NCBI GenBank assembly: GCA_964579325.1
Contig: CAZOHN010000221.1
Coordinates: 1-5,805, forward strand
DNA length: 5,805 nt
From: CAZOHN01 sp964579325
Lineage (GTDB): Bacteria > Pseudomonadota > Alphaproteobacteria > Rhodobacterales > Rhodobacteraceae
Direction: 5' to 3'
Under the pieces are notes generated by a model. The model was given only the letters and a program-made list of their open reading frames with translations. It ran no database searches and was not told where the DNA came from. Within the stretch, counting starts at the first letter, position 1. Each line of letters starts with the position of its first letter. A program made the position numbers and the translations under genes. Positions 1 through 5,805 of this stretch are shown in pieces.

Positions 1-644
<644 letters not shown>

Positions 645-645
<1 letters not shown>

Positions 646-1748
646 CAGGCGGCCTCCCCGACCGGCGCGTCTTGGGTAGCTTCCGGCGCGACTCGCCAGT
701 CGTCTGCGTAGACGTTCACGCGCGACGGCTCGAACACCACCCGCGTCATCTCGGGCGAGAGGCCTGCGCCCTCTGGCTGGATCACGTTGATCTCGGTTCC
801 GAAGAAGTCCGCCCGAACGATCCGGTGGCGGCCCACGTCCTCGACCCGGCGCACCTTGACCGGCACACCTCCCTCGGCGGCCATCCGGGCGTACTCCGGC
901 CGGACGCCGATCTCCACCTTTCCTGACAGCGGACGATAGGAGGACCCCAGCGGCACCTCGCAGCCTTCCATGTAGGCACGAGCGCCCTCGACCCGCGCAG
1001 GCAGCACGTTCATGCCCGGCGAGCCGATGAAGTATCCCACGAAGGTATGCTCGGGCGTCTCGAACAGCTCCTCGGGGGTGCCCATCTGCACCACGCGCCC
1101 CTCGTGCATTACCACCACCTTGTCGGCGAAGGTCAGGGCCTCGGTCTGGTCGTGGGTCACATAGATCATCGTGTGGCCGAAAGTGCGGTGCAACTGCTTG
1201 AGCTGGGTCCGCAATTCCCACTTCATGTGTGGGTCGATCACGGTCAGCGGCTCGTCGAACAGGATCGCGTTGACGTCCTCGCGCACCATCCCGCGGCCCA
1301 GGCTGATCTTCTGCTTGGCGTCCGCCGTCAGCCCGCGCGCCTTGCGGTCGAGCACGGCCTCCATGTCGATCATCTTCGCGATTTCCTGCACCCGTTGAGC
1401 GACGTAGGCCGGGTCGGACCCGCGGTTCTTCAGCGGGAAGGCCAGGTTCTCGCGAACCGTCATCGTGTCGTAGACGACCGGAAACTGGAACACTTGCGCG
1501 ATGTTGCGCTCGGCCGTTTCGGCATGTGTCACGTCCCGGTCACCGAACAGGACCCGGCCCTGGCTCGGGATCAGCAGACCGGAGATGATGTTGAGAAGCG
1601 TGGACTTGCCGCAGCCCGAGGCACCCAGAAGAGCATAGGCGCCACCATCCTCCCACGTGTGGTTGAGCTCCTTCAGCGCAAAGTCCGCTTCCGACTTCGG
1701 CTGCGGGAAGTAGCTGTGCGCGAGGTTGTCGAGCGTGATCCGGGCCAT
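645..1748 (-). CDS. glpT: GlpT, ABC-transporter ATP-binding subunit with degenerate signature motif
   Basis: A 367-residue cytoplasmic ATPase of the MalK/UgpC type that would power glycerol import with GlpS. Visible motifs are Walker A GASGCGKST (42-50), Q-loop Gln88, Walker B with D165/E166 in AILFDEP, and switch histidine H199 in YVTHDQ. A C-terminal TOBE-like region contains VRPE (about 282-285). The ABC signature, normally LSGGQ, is replaced by LTADA (140-144), and the D-loop reads LTVID. The in-frame ORF extends back to 1883, but the ATG at 1748 is chosen because GGGGAGGGG lies just upstream, the protein then begins MARITLDNLAHSY as family members do, and it avoids overlapping glpS. It follows glpS after 13 nt and overlaps glpP by one base. 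This is not the E. coli glycerol-3-phosphate antiporter that is also called GlpT. Family assignment is certain; the glycerol substrate is inferred from context. Confidence 0.92.
653..659 (-). promoter_or_regulatory. Ribosome binding site of glpP inside the glpT 3' end
   Basis: The minus strand reads GGGGAGG here, 7 nt before the glpP ATG at 645-643. It lies wholly within the last codons of glpT. Ribosomes finishing glpT at TGA (647-645) stop on the glpP start codon, with which they share one base, so glpP translation is probably coupled to glpT. Confidence 0.7.
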
Positions 1749-1761
1749 CGTCCCCTCCCCC

Positions 1762-2850
1762 TCAGGCGGCCAGCGCGTAGGCGGCCGGGGCAACAAGCGC
1801 GCCGTCCTCGCCGAACACGTAGACATGAGCAGGGTCGAGGTAGACGGCGACCTCGGCCCCGCTTGCGAAGTCGTGGATGCCATGGACCAGCCCGACCCAG
1901 CGATCCCCGCCGTGATCGAGGTGCAGGAACGTCTCGGAGCCGGTGATCTCGGTCACGCCGACGGTGCAGCGGAATTCGAGCGCATCGCCCGTGTGGCGAT
2001 TGAGCTCGAGGTGATTGGGCCGGAACCCCGCGAGGTAGCGCCCATCGGCAATCTCGCCCAGCTTGCCTGAAGCGGGCGCGTTCTGCCCCGACCCGAACAT
2101 GACCCGGTGGCCGGCCTTGGAAATCTGCATGAAATTCATCGGCGGGTCCGAGAACACCCGCGCCGTGGTGGCATCGACCGGGCGGCGGTAGACTTCCGCG
2201 GTCGGTCCGAACTGGGTGACGCGGCCCTCCCAGAGGGTTGCGGTGTTGCCGCCCAGCAGCAGCGCCTCCTCCGGCTCGGTCGTGGCATAGACGAAGATCG
2301 AACCCGCCTCCTCGAAGATCTTCGGGATCTCGGCCCGCAGTTCCTCGCGCAGCTTGTAGTCGAGGTTGGCCAAGGGCTCGTCGAGCAGCACAAGCCCCGC
2401 CCCCTTCACCAGTGCCCGCGCCAATGCGCAACGCTGCTGCTGGCCGCCCGAAAGCTCCAGCGGCTTGCGCGACAGCAAGGGCGTCAGCCGCATCAGGTCG
2501 GCCGTCTTCTTCACCGCCGCATCGATCTCGGCCCGGCCCTTGCCCATCAGGCGAAGCGGCGATGCTATGTTGTCGTAGACCGTCATCGACGGGTAGTTGA
2601 TGAACTGCTGATAGACCATCGCCACCTTGCGGTCCTGCACCCGCATTCCGGTGACGTCGCGCCCCTCCCAGAACACCGCGCCCTCGGTCGGGCGGTCGAG
2701 CCCCGCCATCAGCCGCATGATCGAGGTCTTGCCCGAAAGCGTCGGCCCGAGAAGCACGTTCATCGTGCCCCGTTCGAGCGTGAGCGTCGTCGGGTGGATG
2801 TGAACCCGCCCGCCGACCGCTTTCGCAACGCCCCTGAGTTCGAGTGTCAT
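1762..2850 (-). CDS. glpS: GlpS, ABC-transporter ATP-binding subunit lacking the switch histidine
   Basis: A 362-residue MalK-like ATPase, paralogous to GlpT next door and expected to pair with it. Motifs are Walker A GPTLSGKT (35-42), Q-loop Gln81, an intact signature LSGGQ (133-137), Walker B D157/E158 in LVLLDEP, and D-loop ANLD (161-164). A TOBE-like C-terminal region carries FRPNHLEL (276-283). Two departures stand out. The fourth Walker A position is Leu rather than the usual Gly/Ala/Ser. The H-loop reads YATTEPEEAL, so Thr191 sits where the switch histidine belongs. Start ATG at 2850 is preceded by AGGGGG, which overlaps the TAG stop of glpD; only 8 nt separate the genes. The name comes from the glpD-glpS-glpT-glpP order and from two adjacent distinct ATPases, which is characteristic of the GlpSTPQV system. 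Glycerol is the inferred substrate; another polyol is possible. Confidence 0.92.
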   Translation of the reverse strand: MTLELRGVAKAVGGRVHIHPTTLTLERGTMNVLLGPTLSGKTSIMRLMAGLDRPTEGAVFWEGRDVTGMRVQDRKVAMVYQQFINYPSMTVYDNIASPLRLMGKGRAEIDAAVKKTADLMRLTPLLSRKPLELSGGQQQRCALARALVKGAGLVLLDEPLANLDYKLREELRAEIPKIFEEAGSIFVYATTEPEEALLLGGNTATLWEGRVTQFGPTAEVYRRPVDATTARVFSDPPMNFMQISKAGHRVMFGSGQNAPASGKLGEIADGRYLAGFRPNHLELNRHTGDALEFRCTVGVTEITGSETFLHLDHGGDRWVGLVHGIHDFASGAEVAVYLDPAHVYVFGEDGALVAPAAYALAA

Positions 2851-2858
2851 CGGTCCCC

Positions 2859-4448
2859 CTATTCCGCCGCCGCCTTGGCGCGCCGCGAGGCCATGAAGCC
2901 ATCGAGCGCCGCGATCTGGTCGGCCGTCATACGCAGTCCGAGCTTCGAGCGGCGCCAGACAACATCCTCGGCCGTGCAGGCGTACTCATGCGCCATCAGC
3001 CAATCGACTTCTCGCTCGGTCAGCGTCGCGCCGAAATCGCGGCCCAGATCGGCGCGCGACCCCGCGCCGGCCAGAAGCAGCTTTGCCTCGGTGCCGTAGG
3101 CCCGGACAAGGCGCCTTGCCCAGCGGTCGTCGAGGAACGGGTGCGCCGAACGCAACGCCTCGACGAGCCGCTCTACCCCGTCCACCGGGAAATCCCCGCC
3201 CGGAAGGGCGACCCGCGCCGTCCACGGCTTCCCGGCGGCGGGAAAGAACGGCACGATCTTCTCCAGCGCATGTTCGGCAAGGCGGCGGTAGGTGGTGATC
3301 TTTCCGCCGAAGACGTTGAGAAGCGGCGCGCCATTCTCGTCGAGCGACAGGACATAGTCCCTCGTCGCGGCCGTGGCCGACTTTGCACCGTCATTGTAGA
3401 GCGGACGGACCCCGGAATAGGTCCAGACGATGTCCTCCCGCGTCACGGGCCGTGCGAAATACTTCGAGGCGAAGGCGCAGAGGTAGTCCTGCTCCTCGGG
3501 CGTGCAGACCGCCGATTTCGGGTCGCCCTCGTGGTCCTTGTCGGTGGTGCCGATCAGGGTGAAGTCGGTCTCGTAGGGGATCGCGAAGATGATCCGGCCA
3601 TCCTCGCCCTGGAAGAAATAGCAGCGGTCGTGGTCGAACAGCTTGCGGGTGACGATGTGGCTCCCGCGGACGAGGCGGACACCCTCGGACGTGTTCAGCC
3701 GCACGGTATTGCGCACCACGTCCTCGACCCAGGGCCCACCGGCGTTCACGAGGGCGCGGGCAAGAACGGTCTCTTCCGACCCGCCCTCATGCAGGACCGT
3801 CATCGCCCAGTGATCGCCGTCGCGCAGCGCCGAGGTAACGCGAGAGCGCGTGAGAATCCGCGCTCCATGCGCCTCGGCATCTCTCGCGTTCAGCACCACA
3901 AGGCGGGAGTCCTCGACCCAGCAGTCGGAATACTCGAAGGCCTTGTGGAACTTCGAGTTCAGCGGCTCGCCCGCCGGATCGGTGGTGAGATCGAGCGTCC
4001 GGGTGCCGGGCAGGATCTTGCGACCCCCGAGGTTGTCATAGAGGAACAGGCCCAGGCGGATCAGCCAGGCCGGGCGTCGCCCCTTCATCCACGGCATCAC
4101 CCGCGACAGAAGGCGCGAGGTCGGCGTGTCGCTCTCGAAGCGCATGTCGGCGTGGTAGGGCAGGACGAACCGCATGGGCCAGGCGATATGCGGCATCGCG
4201 ACCAGCAGGGTCTCGCGCTCGATCAGGCTTTCGCGGACCAGACGGACCTCGAAATACTCGAGATAGCGCAGGCCACCGTGAAACAGCTTGGTCGACGCCG
4301 AGGACGTCGCCTGCGCGAGGTCTCCCATCTCGGCGAGCACGACAGACAGCCCGCGGCCTGCGGCGTCGCGGGCGATGCCGCAGCCGTTGATGCCTCCGCC
4401 AATGACGAAAAGGTCATGGACGCGCGATGTCTGTGCGGCTGCCGCCAC
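2859..4448 (-). CDS. glpD: GlpD, FAD-dependent glycerol-3-phosphate dehydrogenase
   Basis: A 529-residue flavoprotein that oxidises sn-glycerol-3-phosphate to dihydroxyacetone phosphate and passes electrons to membrane quinones. The FAD-binding dinucleotide motif is GGGINGCGIARDAAGRG (17-33). The family block SSASTKLFHGGLRYLE follows (49-64), then NAGGPWVEDV (235-244), GSHIV (262-266) and TLIGTTD (297-303). VRPL (347-350, R348) and GGKITTYR (381-388, K383) belong to the conserved substrate/FAD region. The C-terminal helical domain (about 410-525) includes the MAHEYACTAEDVVWRRSKLG segment, typical of aerobic GlpD. Length is normal for the family. The start codon is GTG at 4448, preceded by GGGAGG five nt away; no ATG occurs near the N-terminus. 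It is the first gene of the operon, with glpS starting 8 nt after its stop, so dehydrogenase and transporter are probably co-transcribed. No signal peptide is seen; it should be a peripheral membrane enzyme. Confidence 0.97.
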   Translation of the reverse strand: MAAAAQTSRVHDLFVIGGGINGCGIARDAAGRGLSVVLAEMGDLAQATSSASTKLFHGGLRYLEYFEVRLVRESLIERETLLVAMPHIAWPMRFVLPYHADMRFESDTPTSRLLSRVMPWMKGRRPAWLIRLGLFLYDNLGGRKILPGTRTLDLTTDPAGEPLNSKFHKAFEYSDCWVEDSRLVVLNARDAEAHGARILTRSRVTSALRDGDHWAMTVLHEGGSEETVLARALVNAGGPWVEDVVRNTVRLNTSEGVRLVRGSHIVTRKLFDHDRCYFFQGEDGRIIFAIPYETDFTLIGTTDKDHEGDPKSAVCTPEEQDYLCAFASKYFARPVTREDIVWTYSGVRPLYNDGAKSATAATRDYVLSLDENGAPLLNVFGGKITTYRRLAEHALEKIVPFFPAAGKPWTARVALPGGDFPVDGVERLVEALRSAHPFLDDRWARRLVRAYGTEAKLLLAGAGSRADLGRDFGATLTEREVDWLMAHEYACTAEDVVWRRSKLGLRMTADQIAALDGFMASRRAKAAAE

Positions 4449-4453
4449 GAAGG

Positions 4454-4460
4454 CCTCCCT
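4454..4460 (-). promoter_or_regulatory. Ribosome binding site fixing the GTG start of glpD
   Basis: The minus strand reads AGGGAGG, followed by five bases (CCTTC) and then GTG. It supports the GTG at 4448 as the glpD start. The protein then begins about 13 residues before the FAD-binding beta strand, as expected. Confidence 0.65.
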
Positions 4461-4480
4461 TCCCTCGCAGATCAGATGCC

Positions 4481-4509
4481 AAGGTTTCGCGAAGGGCGCG
4501 TTTTGTCAA
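4481..4509 (-). promoter_or_regulatory. Candidate sigma70-type promoter of the glpD-glpSTP operon
   Basis: The minus strand has a perfect TTGACA (4509-4504), then 17 bases, then AACCTT (4486-4481) as a poor -10 match. This would put transcription start near 4474 and give a leader of about 25 nt with room for the ribosome binding site. A strong -35 with a weak -10 is common in alphaproteobacteria. The 8-bp palindrome TTCGCGAA (4486-4493) lies inside the spacer, abutting the -10, a typical repressor position. The -35 is seen directly; the -10 and the start site are inferred. Confidence 0.5.
4486..4493. promoter_or_regulatory. Candidate GlpR operator in the glpD promoter spacer (TTCGCGAA)
   Basis: A perfect 8-bp palindrome between the proposed -35 and -10 of glpD. 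It joins TTCG and CGAA, the core of the GlpR half-site known from E. coli (ATGTTCG/CGAACAT). A repressor bound here would block RNA polymerase. The palindrome is seen; its role as an operator is inferred from position and core sequence. Confidence 0.35.
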
Positions 4510-4517
4510 AGGATTTA

Positions 4518-4536
4518 TTCGTTTTTCTTCGCTTTC
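4518..4536. promoter_or_regulatory. Candidate tandem GlpR half-sites upstream of the glpD -35
   Basis: TTCGTTTTT and TTCGCTTTC occur as direct repeats, with TTCG at 4518-4521 and 4528-4531, one helical turn (10 bp) apart. They lie in an AT-richer patch just upstream of the glpD -35. Direct repeats sharing a TTCG or CGAA core are a usual form for DeoR-family operators, and the only regulator gene nearby is glpR. No binding evidence exists here. Confidence 0.35.
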
Positions 4537-4617
4537 AGATTTATCCCGTGATTTCATATGCTTGAACTTTGGGTTGTATCTCGCCAGAGTTCGCAGAATA
4601 CGCTGCACGCGCAGAAA

Positions 4618-4627
4618 CGAACATTCG
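4618..4627. promoter_or_regulatory. Candidate GlpR operator upstream of glpR (CGAACATTCG)
   Basis: CGAA and TTCG face each other across two bases. CGAACATT (4618-4625) is the reverse complement of AATGTTCG, matching the E. coli GlpR half-site consensus. It lies about 80 bp before the glpR start and could mediate autoregulation or loop to the glpD-side sites. It sits inside a larger imperfect inverted repeat (4604-4612 with 4627-4635, eight of nine pairs). The function is inferred. Confidence 0.35.
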
Positions 4628-4666
4628 CGCGCGCAGCAAGATGCGATTCAGGTTTGCCCGGCGCGA

Positions 4667-4683
4667 GACACTCGCCTAGTGTC
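4667..4683 (+). repeat. Perfect 6-bp inverted repeat (GACACT-CGCCT-AGTGTC) ahead of the glpR ribosome binding site
   Basis: Arms at 4667-4672 and 4678-4683 flank a 5-nt loop. The repeat ends nine bases before the AAGGAGG of glpR. As RNA it could form a small hairpin in the glpR leader; as DNA it could be a 17-bp protein-binding site. It does not share the TTCG core of the other candidate operators. The repeat is certain, its role unknown. Confidence 0.5.
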
Positions 4684-4692
4684 CGGCGGCGG

Positions 4693-4699
4693 AAGGAGG
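4693..4699 (+). promoter_or_regulatory. Ribosome binding site deciding the glpR start
   Basis: AAGGAGG is a near-ideal anti-16S match placed 6 nt before ATG 4706. The frame stays open upstream to 4427, but that extension would run through the regulatory region and into glpD antisense, and it resembles no DeoR protein. The ATG at 4706 is therefore the start. Confidence 0.8.
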
Positions 4700-4705
4700 G
4701 CCGGA

Positions 4706-5488
4706 ATGGCGCTGAGCCTGAGACAGAACGAGATCCTCGAGATCGCGCGCGCCGAGCGCAAGGTCGTCGTCGAGGACCTCGCCGAGCGGCTGGGCGTGAC
4801 CGTCCAGACCATCCGCCGCGACCTCGCCGAACTCTCCGACATGGGCAAGATCGACCGGGTCCACGGCGGGGCCGTGATGCGGTCGGGCGTGGCGAACTTC
4901 GGCTACGAGGAGCGCCGCAGCATGAACGCCGAGGCCAAGGCCGCCATCGCGCGGGCCTGCGCGGCGGCGATCCCCGACAACTCCTCGCTGTTTCTCAACA
5001 TCGGCACCACGACCGAGGCCGTTGCCCGCGCGCTGCTCGAACATCGCAACATCACCGTCGTGACCAACAACATGAACGTGGCCAACATCCTCGTCGCCAA
5101 CGAAAGCTGCGACGTGATCGTGGCGGGCGGCATGCTGCGCCGCTCAGACGGCGGGCTGGTGGGTGACCTGACCACGCAGGCGATCGAGGGGTTCAAGGTC
5201 GATACCGCCATCATCGGGGCCTCGGCGCTTGACGAGGACGGCGACCTCCTCGACTTCGACCCGCAGGAAGTGCGGGTGAGCCGCGCAATCGTGCGCCAGT
5301 CGCGCCGGGTCTTCCTCGTGACCGACCATTCCAAGCTGGCACGCAGCGCGCCCGTGCGGATCGTCTCGCTGGAGGAGATCGACGCAGTCTTTACCGACCG
5401 CGCTTTCGCCCCGGGCCTTGCGGCGAAGTGCGCGGGCTGGGGAACCGAGGTTCAGGTGGTGCCGCTGCCGGGATCGGGCGGGCCGTAA
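4706..5488 (+). CDS. glpR: GlpR, DeoR-family repressor of the glycerol operon
   Basis: A 260-residue DeoR/GlpR-type regulator, the standard family length. The N-terminal winged helix-turn-helix spans about 5-57, with the family signature seen in LAERLGVTVQTIRRDL (25-40) and the wing IDRVHGGA (49-56). The C-terminal sugar-phosphate sensor domain, related to ribose-5-phosphate isomerase folds, includes NIGTTTEAVA (98-107), VVTNNMNVANIL (118-129), VAGGMLRRSDGGLVG (139-153), AIIGASALD (168-176) and VTDHSK (205-210). In characterised homologues glycerol-3-phosphate releases the repressor from DNA. It is transcribed divergently from glpD across 257 bp with candidate operators, so it probably represses glpD-glpSTP and perhaps itself. 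The last 36 bases overlap the 3' end of the convergent hydantoinase gene. DeoR-family membership is certain; control of the glp operon is inferred from position. Confidence 0.94.
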   Translation: MALSLRQNEILEIARAERKVVVEDLAERLGVTVQTIRRDLAELSDMGKIDRVHGGAVMRSGVANFGYEERRSMNAEAKAAIARACAAAIPDNSSLFLNIGTTTEAVARALLEHRNITVVTNNMNVANILVANESCDVIVAGGMLRRSDGGLVGDLTTQAIEGFKVDTAIIGASALDEDGDLLDFDPQEVRVSRAIVRQSRRVFLVTDHSKLARSAPVRIVSLEEIDAVFTDRAFAPGLAAKCAGWGTEVQVVPLPGSGGP

Positions 5489-5805
5489 CCGCCCGGCGTC
5501 GGGGTGACGACCGTCACCGCCTCGCCCGGTTCCAGCACGGTCTGGGCACAGGCCGGCAGGACCTCTTCCGATCCGTCCTTGCGCCGCACGACCGTCCGGC
5601 CGACCTCTCCTGCACCGCCCCCGGCAAGCCCCAGCGGCGGGCGGTCGCGGTGCGACGACAGGATCGCGCAGTCCATCCGTTCGAGGAAGCGGATCGTCCT
5701 GCGGGTGCCATCCCCCCCGGCGAAACGCCCCGCCCCACCCGACCCCGGGAGCAGGGCGAATTCCTCCAGAAGCACCGGAAAGCGCATCTCGAGGATCTCG
5801 GGGTC
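5452..5805 (-). CDS. Hydantoinase B / 5-oxoprolinase-type protein, C-terminal 117 residues (5' end outside the window)
   Basis: The frame is open at the right edge and ends with TGA at 5454-5452, so only the C-terminus is present. It begins DPEILEMRFPVLLEEFALLP, followed by GSGGAGRFAGGDG, RTIRFLERMDCAILSSHRDR, PPLGLAGGGAGEVGR and a closing TPTPGGYGPP. This is the conserved tail of the HyuB (N-methylhydantoinase B) / ATP-dependent 5-oxoprolinase family, which hydrolyses hydantoins, 5-oxoproline or related cyclic amides using ATP, usually with a HyuA partner or fusion. An internal ATG at 5787 is not the start, since homology runs through it. From this fragment one cannot tell a separate HyuB subunit from a fused oxoprolinase. 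It converges on glpR with a 37-bp overlap and has no evident link to glycerol metabolism. The C-terminal tail DPGSGTT looks like a non-conserved extension. Confidence 0.87.
   Translation of the reverse strand, partial: DPEILEMRFPVLLEEFALLPGSGGAGRFAGGDGTRRTIRFLERMDCAILSSHRDRPPLGLAGGGAGEVGRTVVRRKDGSEEVLPACAQTVLEPGEAVTVVTPTPGGYGPPDPGSGTT
5475..5495 (+). terminator. Possible GC-rich hairpin spanning the glpR stop codon, no T-run
   Basis: CGGGCGG (5475-5481) and CCGCCCG (5489-5495) form a perfect 7-bp all-GC stem with a 7-nt loop that contains the glpR TAA. A second stem, GGTGAC (5503-5508) with GTCACC (5513-5518) around a 4-nt loop, follows at once. Neither has a following T-tract, so this is not a classical intrinsic terminator. 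The pair may slow or end glpR transcription before it runs antisense into the neighbouring gene, or may be a chance result of GC-rich coding sequence. Confidence 0.25.

Noticed and set aside
1749..1883. 45-residue N-terminal extension of GlpT
   Set aside because: It would overlap the glpS 3' end and has low-complexity Ser/Thr/Arg-rich sequence. The ATG at 1748 has a strong ribosome binding site and a family-like N-terminus.
1673..2902. Minus-strand 409-codon frame overlapping glpS in another phase
   Set aside because: It is a frame-shifted shadow of glpS; Walker motifs occur only in the 1762-2850 frame.
1047..3099. Long plus-strand frames (1047-1946 and 2107-3099) opposite glpT and glpS
   Set aside because: Both lie antisense to ATPases with intact core motifs, lack plausible ribosome binding sites, and have biased, domain-free composition.
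2844..4565. Long plus-strand open frame of 573 codons opposite glpD
   Set aside because: It is antisense to a gene with clear FAD-binding and GlpD motifs. The product is rich in Arg, Pro, Gly and His with no recognisable domain, as expected of the complementary frame in high-GC DNA.
4574..4602. TTGTAT and AATACG as a glpR promoter
   Set aside because: Both elements match the consensus poorly and many equally weak pairs exist nearby, so no glpR promoter is called.
4427..4705. 93-residue N-terminal extension of GlpR
   Set aside because: It crosses the intergenic promoter region and glpD antisense sequence. DeoR proteins begin close to the helix-turn-helix, and AAGGAGG marks the ATG at 4706.

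Overview
The window is a high-GC segment from an alphaproteobacterium. Rhodobacterales-type (Roseobacter/Rhodobacter relatives) is the best guess, from base composition, protein style and gene order; this is inference, since no database search was possible. It holds most of a glycerol / glycerol-3-phosphate utilisation locus, with the end of an unrelated hydantoinase/oxoprolinase-type gene at the right edge.

Layout. On the minus strand, read right to left, is an operon-like run: glpD (4448-2859, FAD-dependent glycerol-3-phosphate dehydrogenase), glpS (2850-1762) and glpT (1748-645), two ABC ATPases, and glpP (645 to beyond base 1), a permease cut by the window edge. Spacing is very tight: 8 nt, then 13 nt, then a one-base TGATG stop/start overlap. 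This matches the glpD-glpSTPQ(U)V arrangement known for the rhizobial ABC glycerol transporter. A second permease and a solute-binding protein would be expected just left of base 1. No glycerol kinase (glpK) or facilitator (glpF) is in the window. Divergently, on the plus strand, lies glpR (4706-5488), a DeoR-family repressor. The 257-bp intergenic region (4449-4705) carries a perfect TTGACA -35 for glpD, several TTCG/CGAA elements resembling GlpR half-sites, and a hairpin just before the glpR ribosome binding site. At the right end the 3' end of a hydantoinase B / 5-oxoprolinase-type gene (minus strand, 5805-5452) runs into glpR tail to tail, with a 37-bp overlap.

How it works together: glycerol is taken up by the GlpSTPQV ABC transporter, phosphorylated by a kinase encoded elsewhere, and oxidised by GlpD to dihydroxyacetone phosphate. 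GlpR presumably represses the operon until glycerol-3-phosphate accumulates.

No wholly new system is visible. The most interesting signal is in the two ATPases: GlpT has lost the LSGGQ signature (LTADA instead), and GlpS has Thr in place of the switch histidine plus an altered Walker A. These defects fall in the same composite ATP site of a GlpS/GlpT heterodimer, predicting an importer with one canonical and one degenerate ATPase site.
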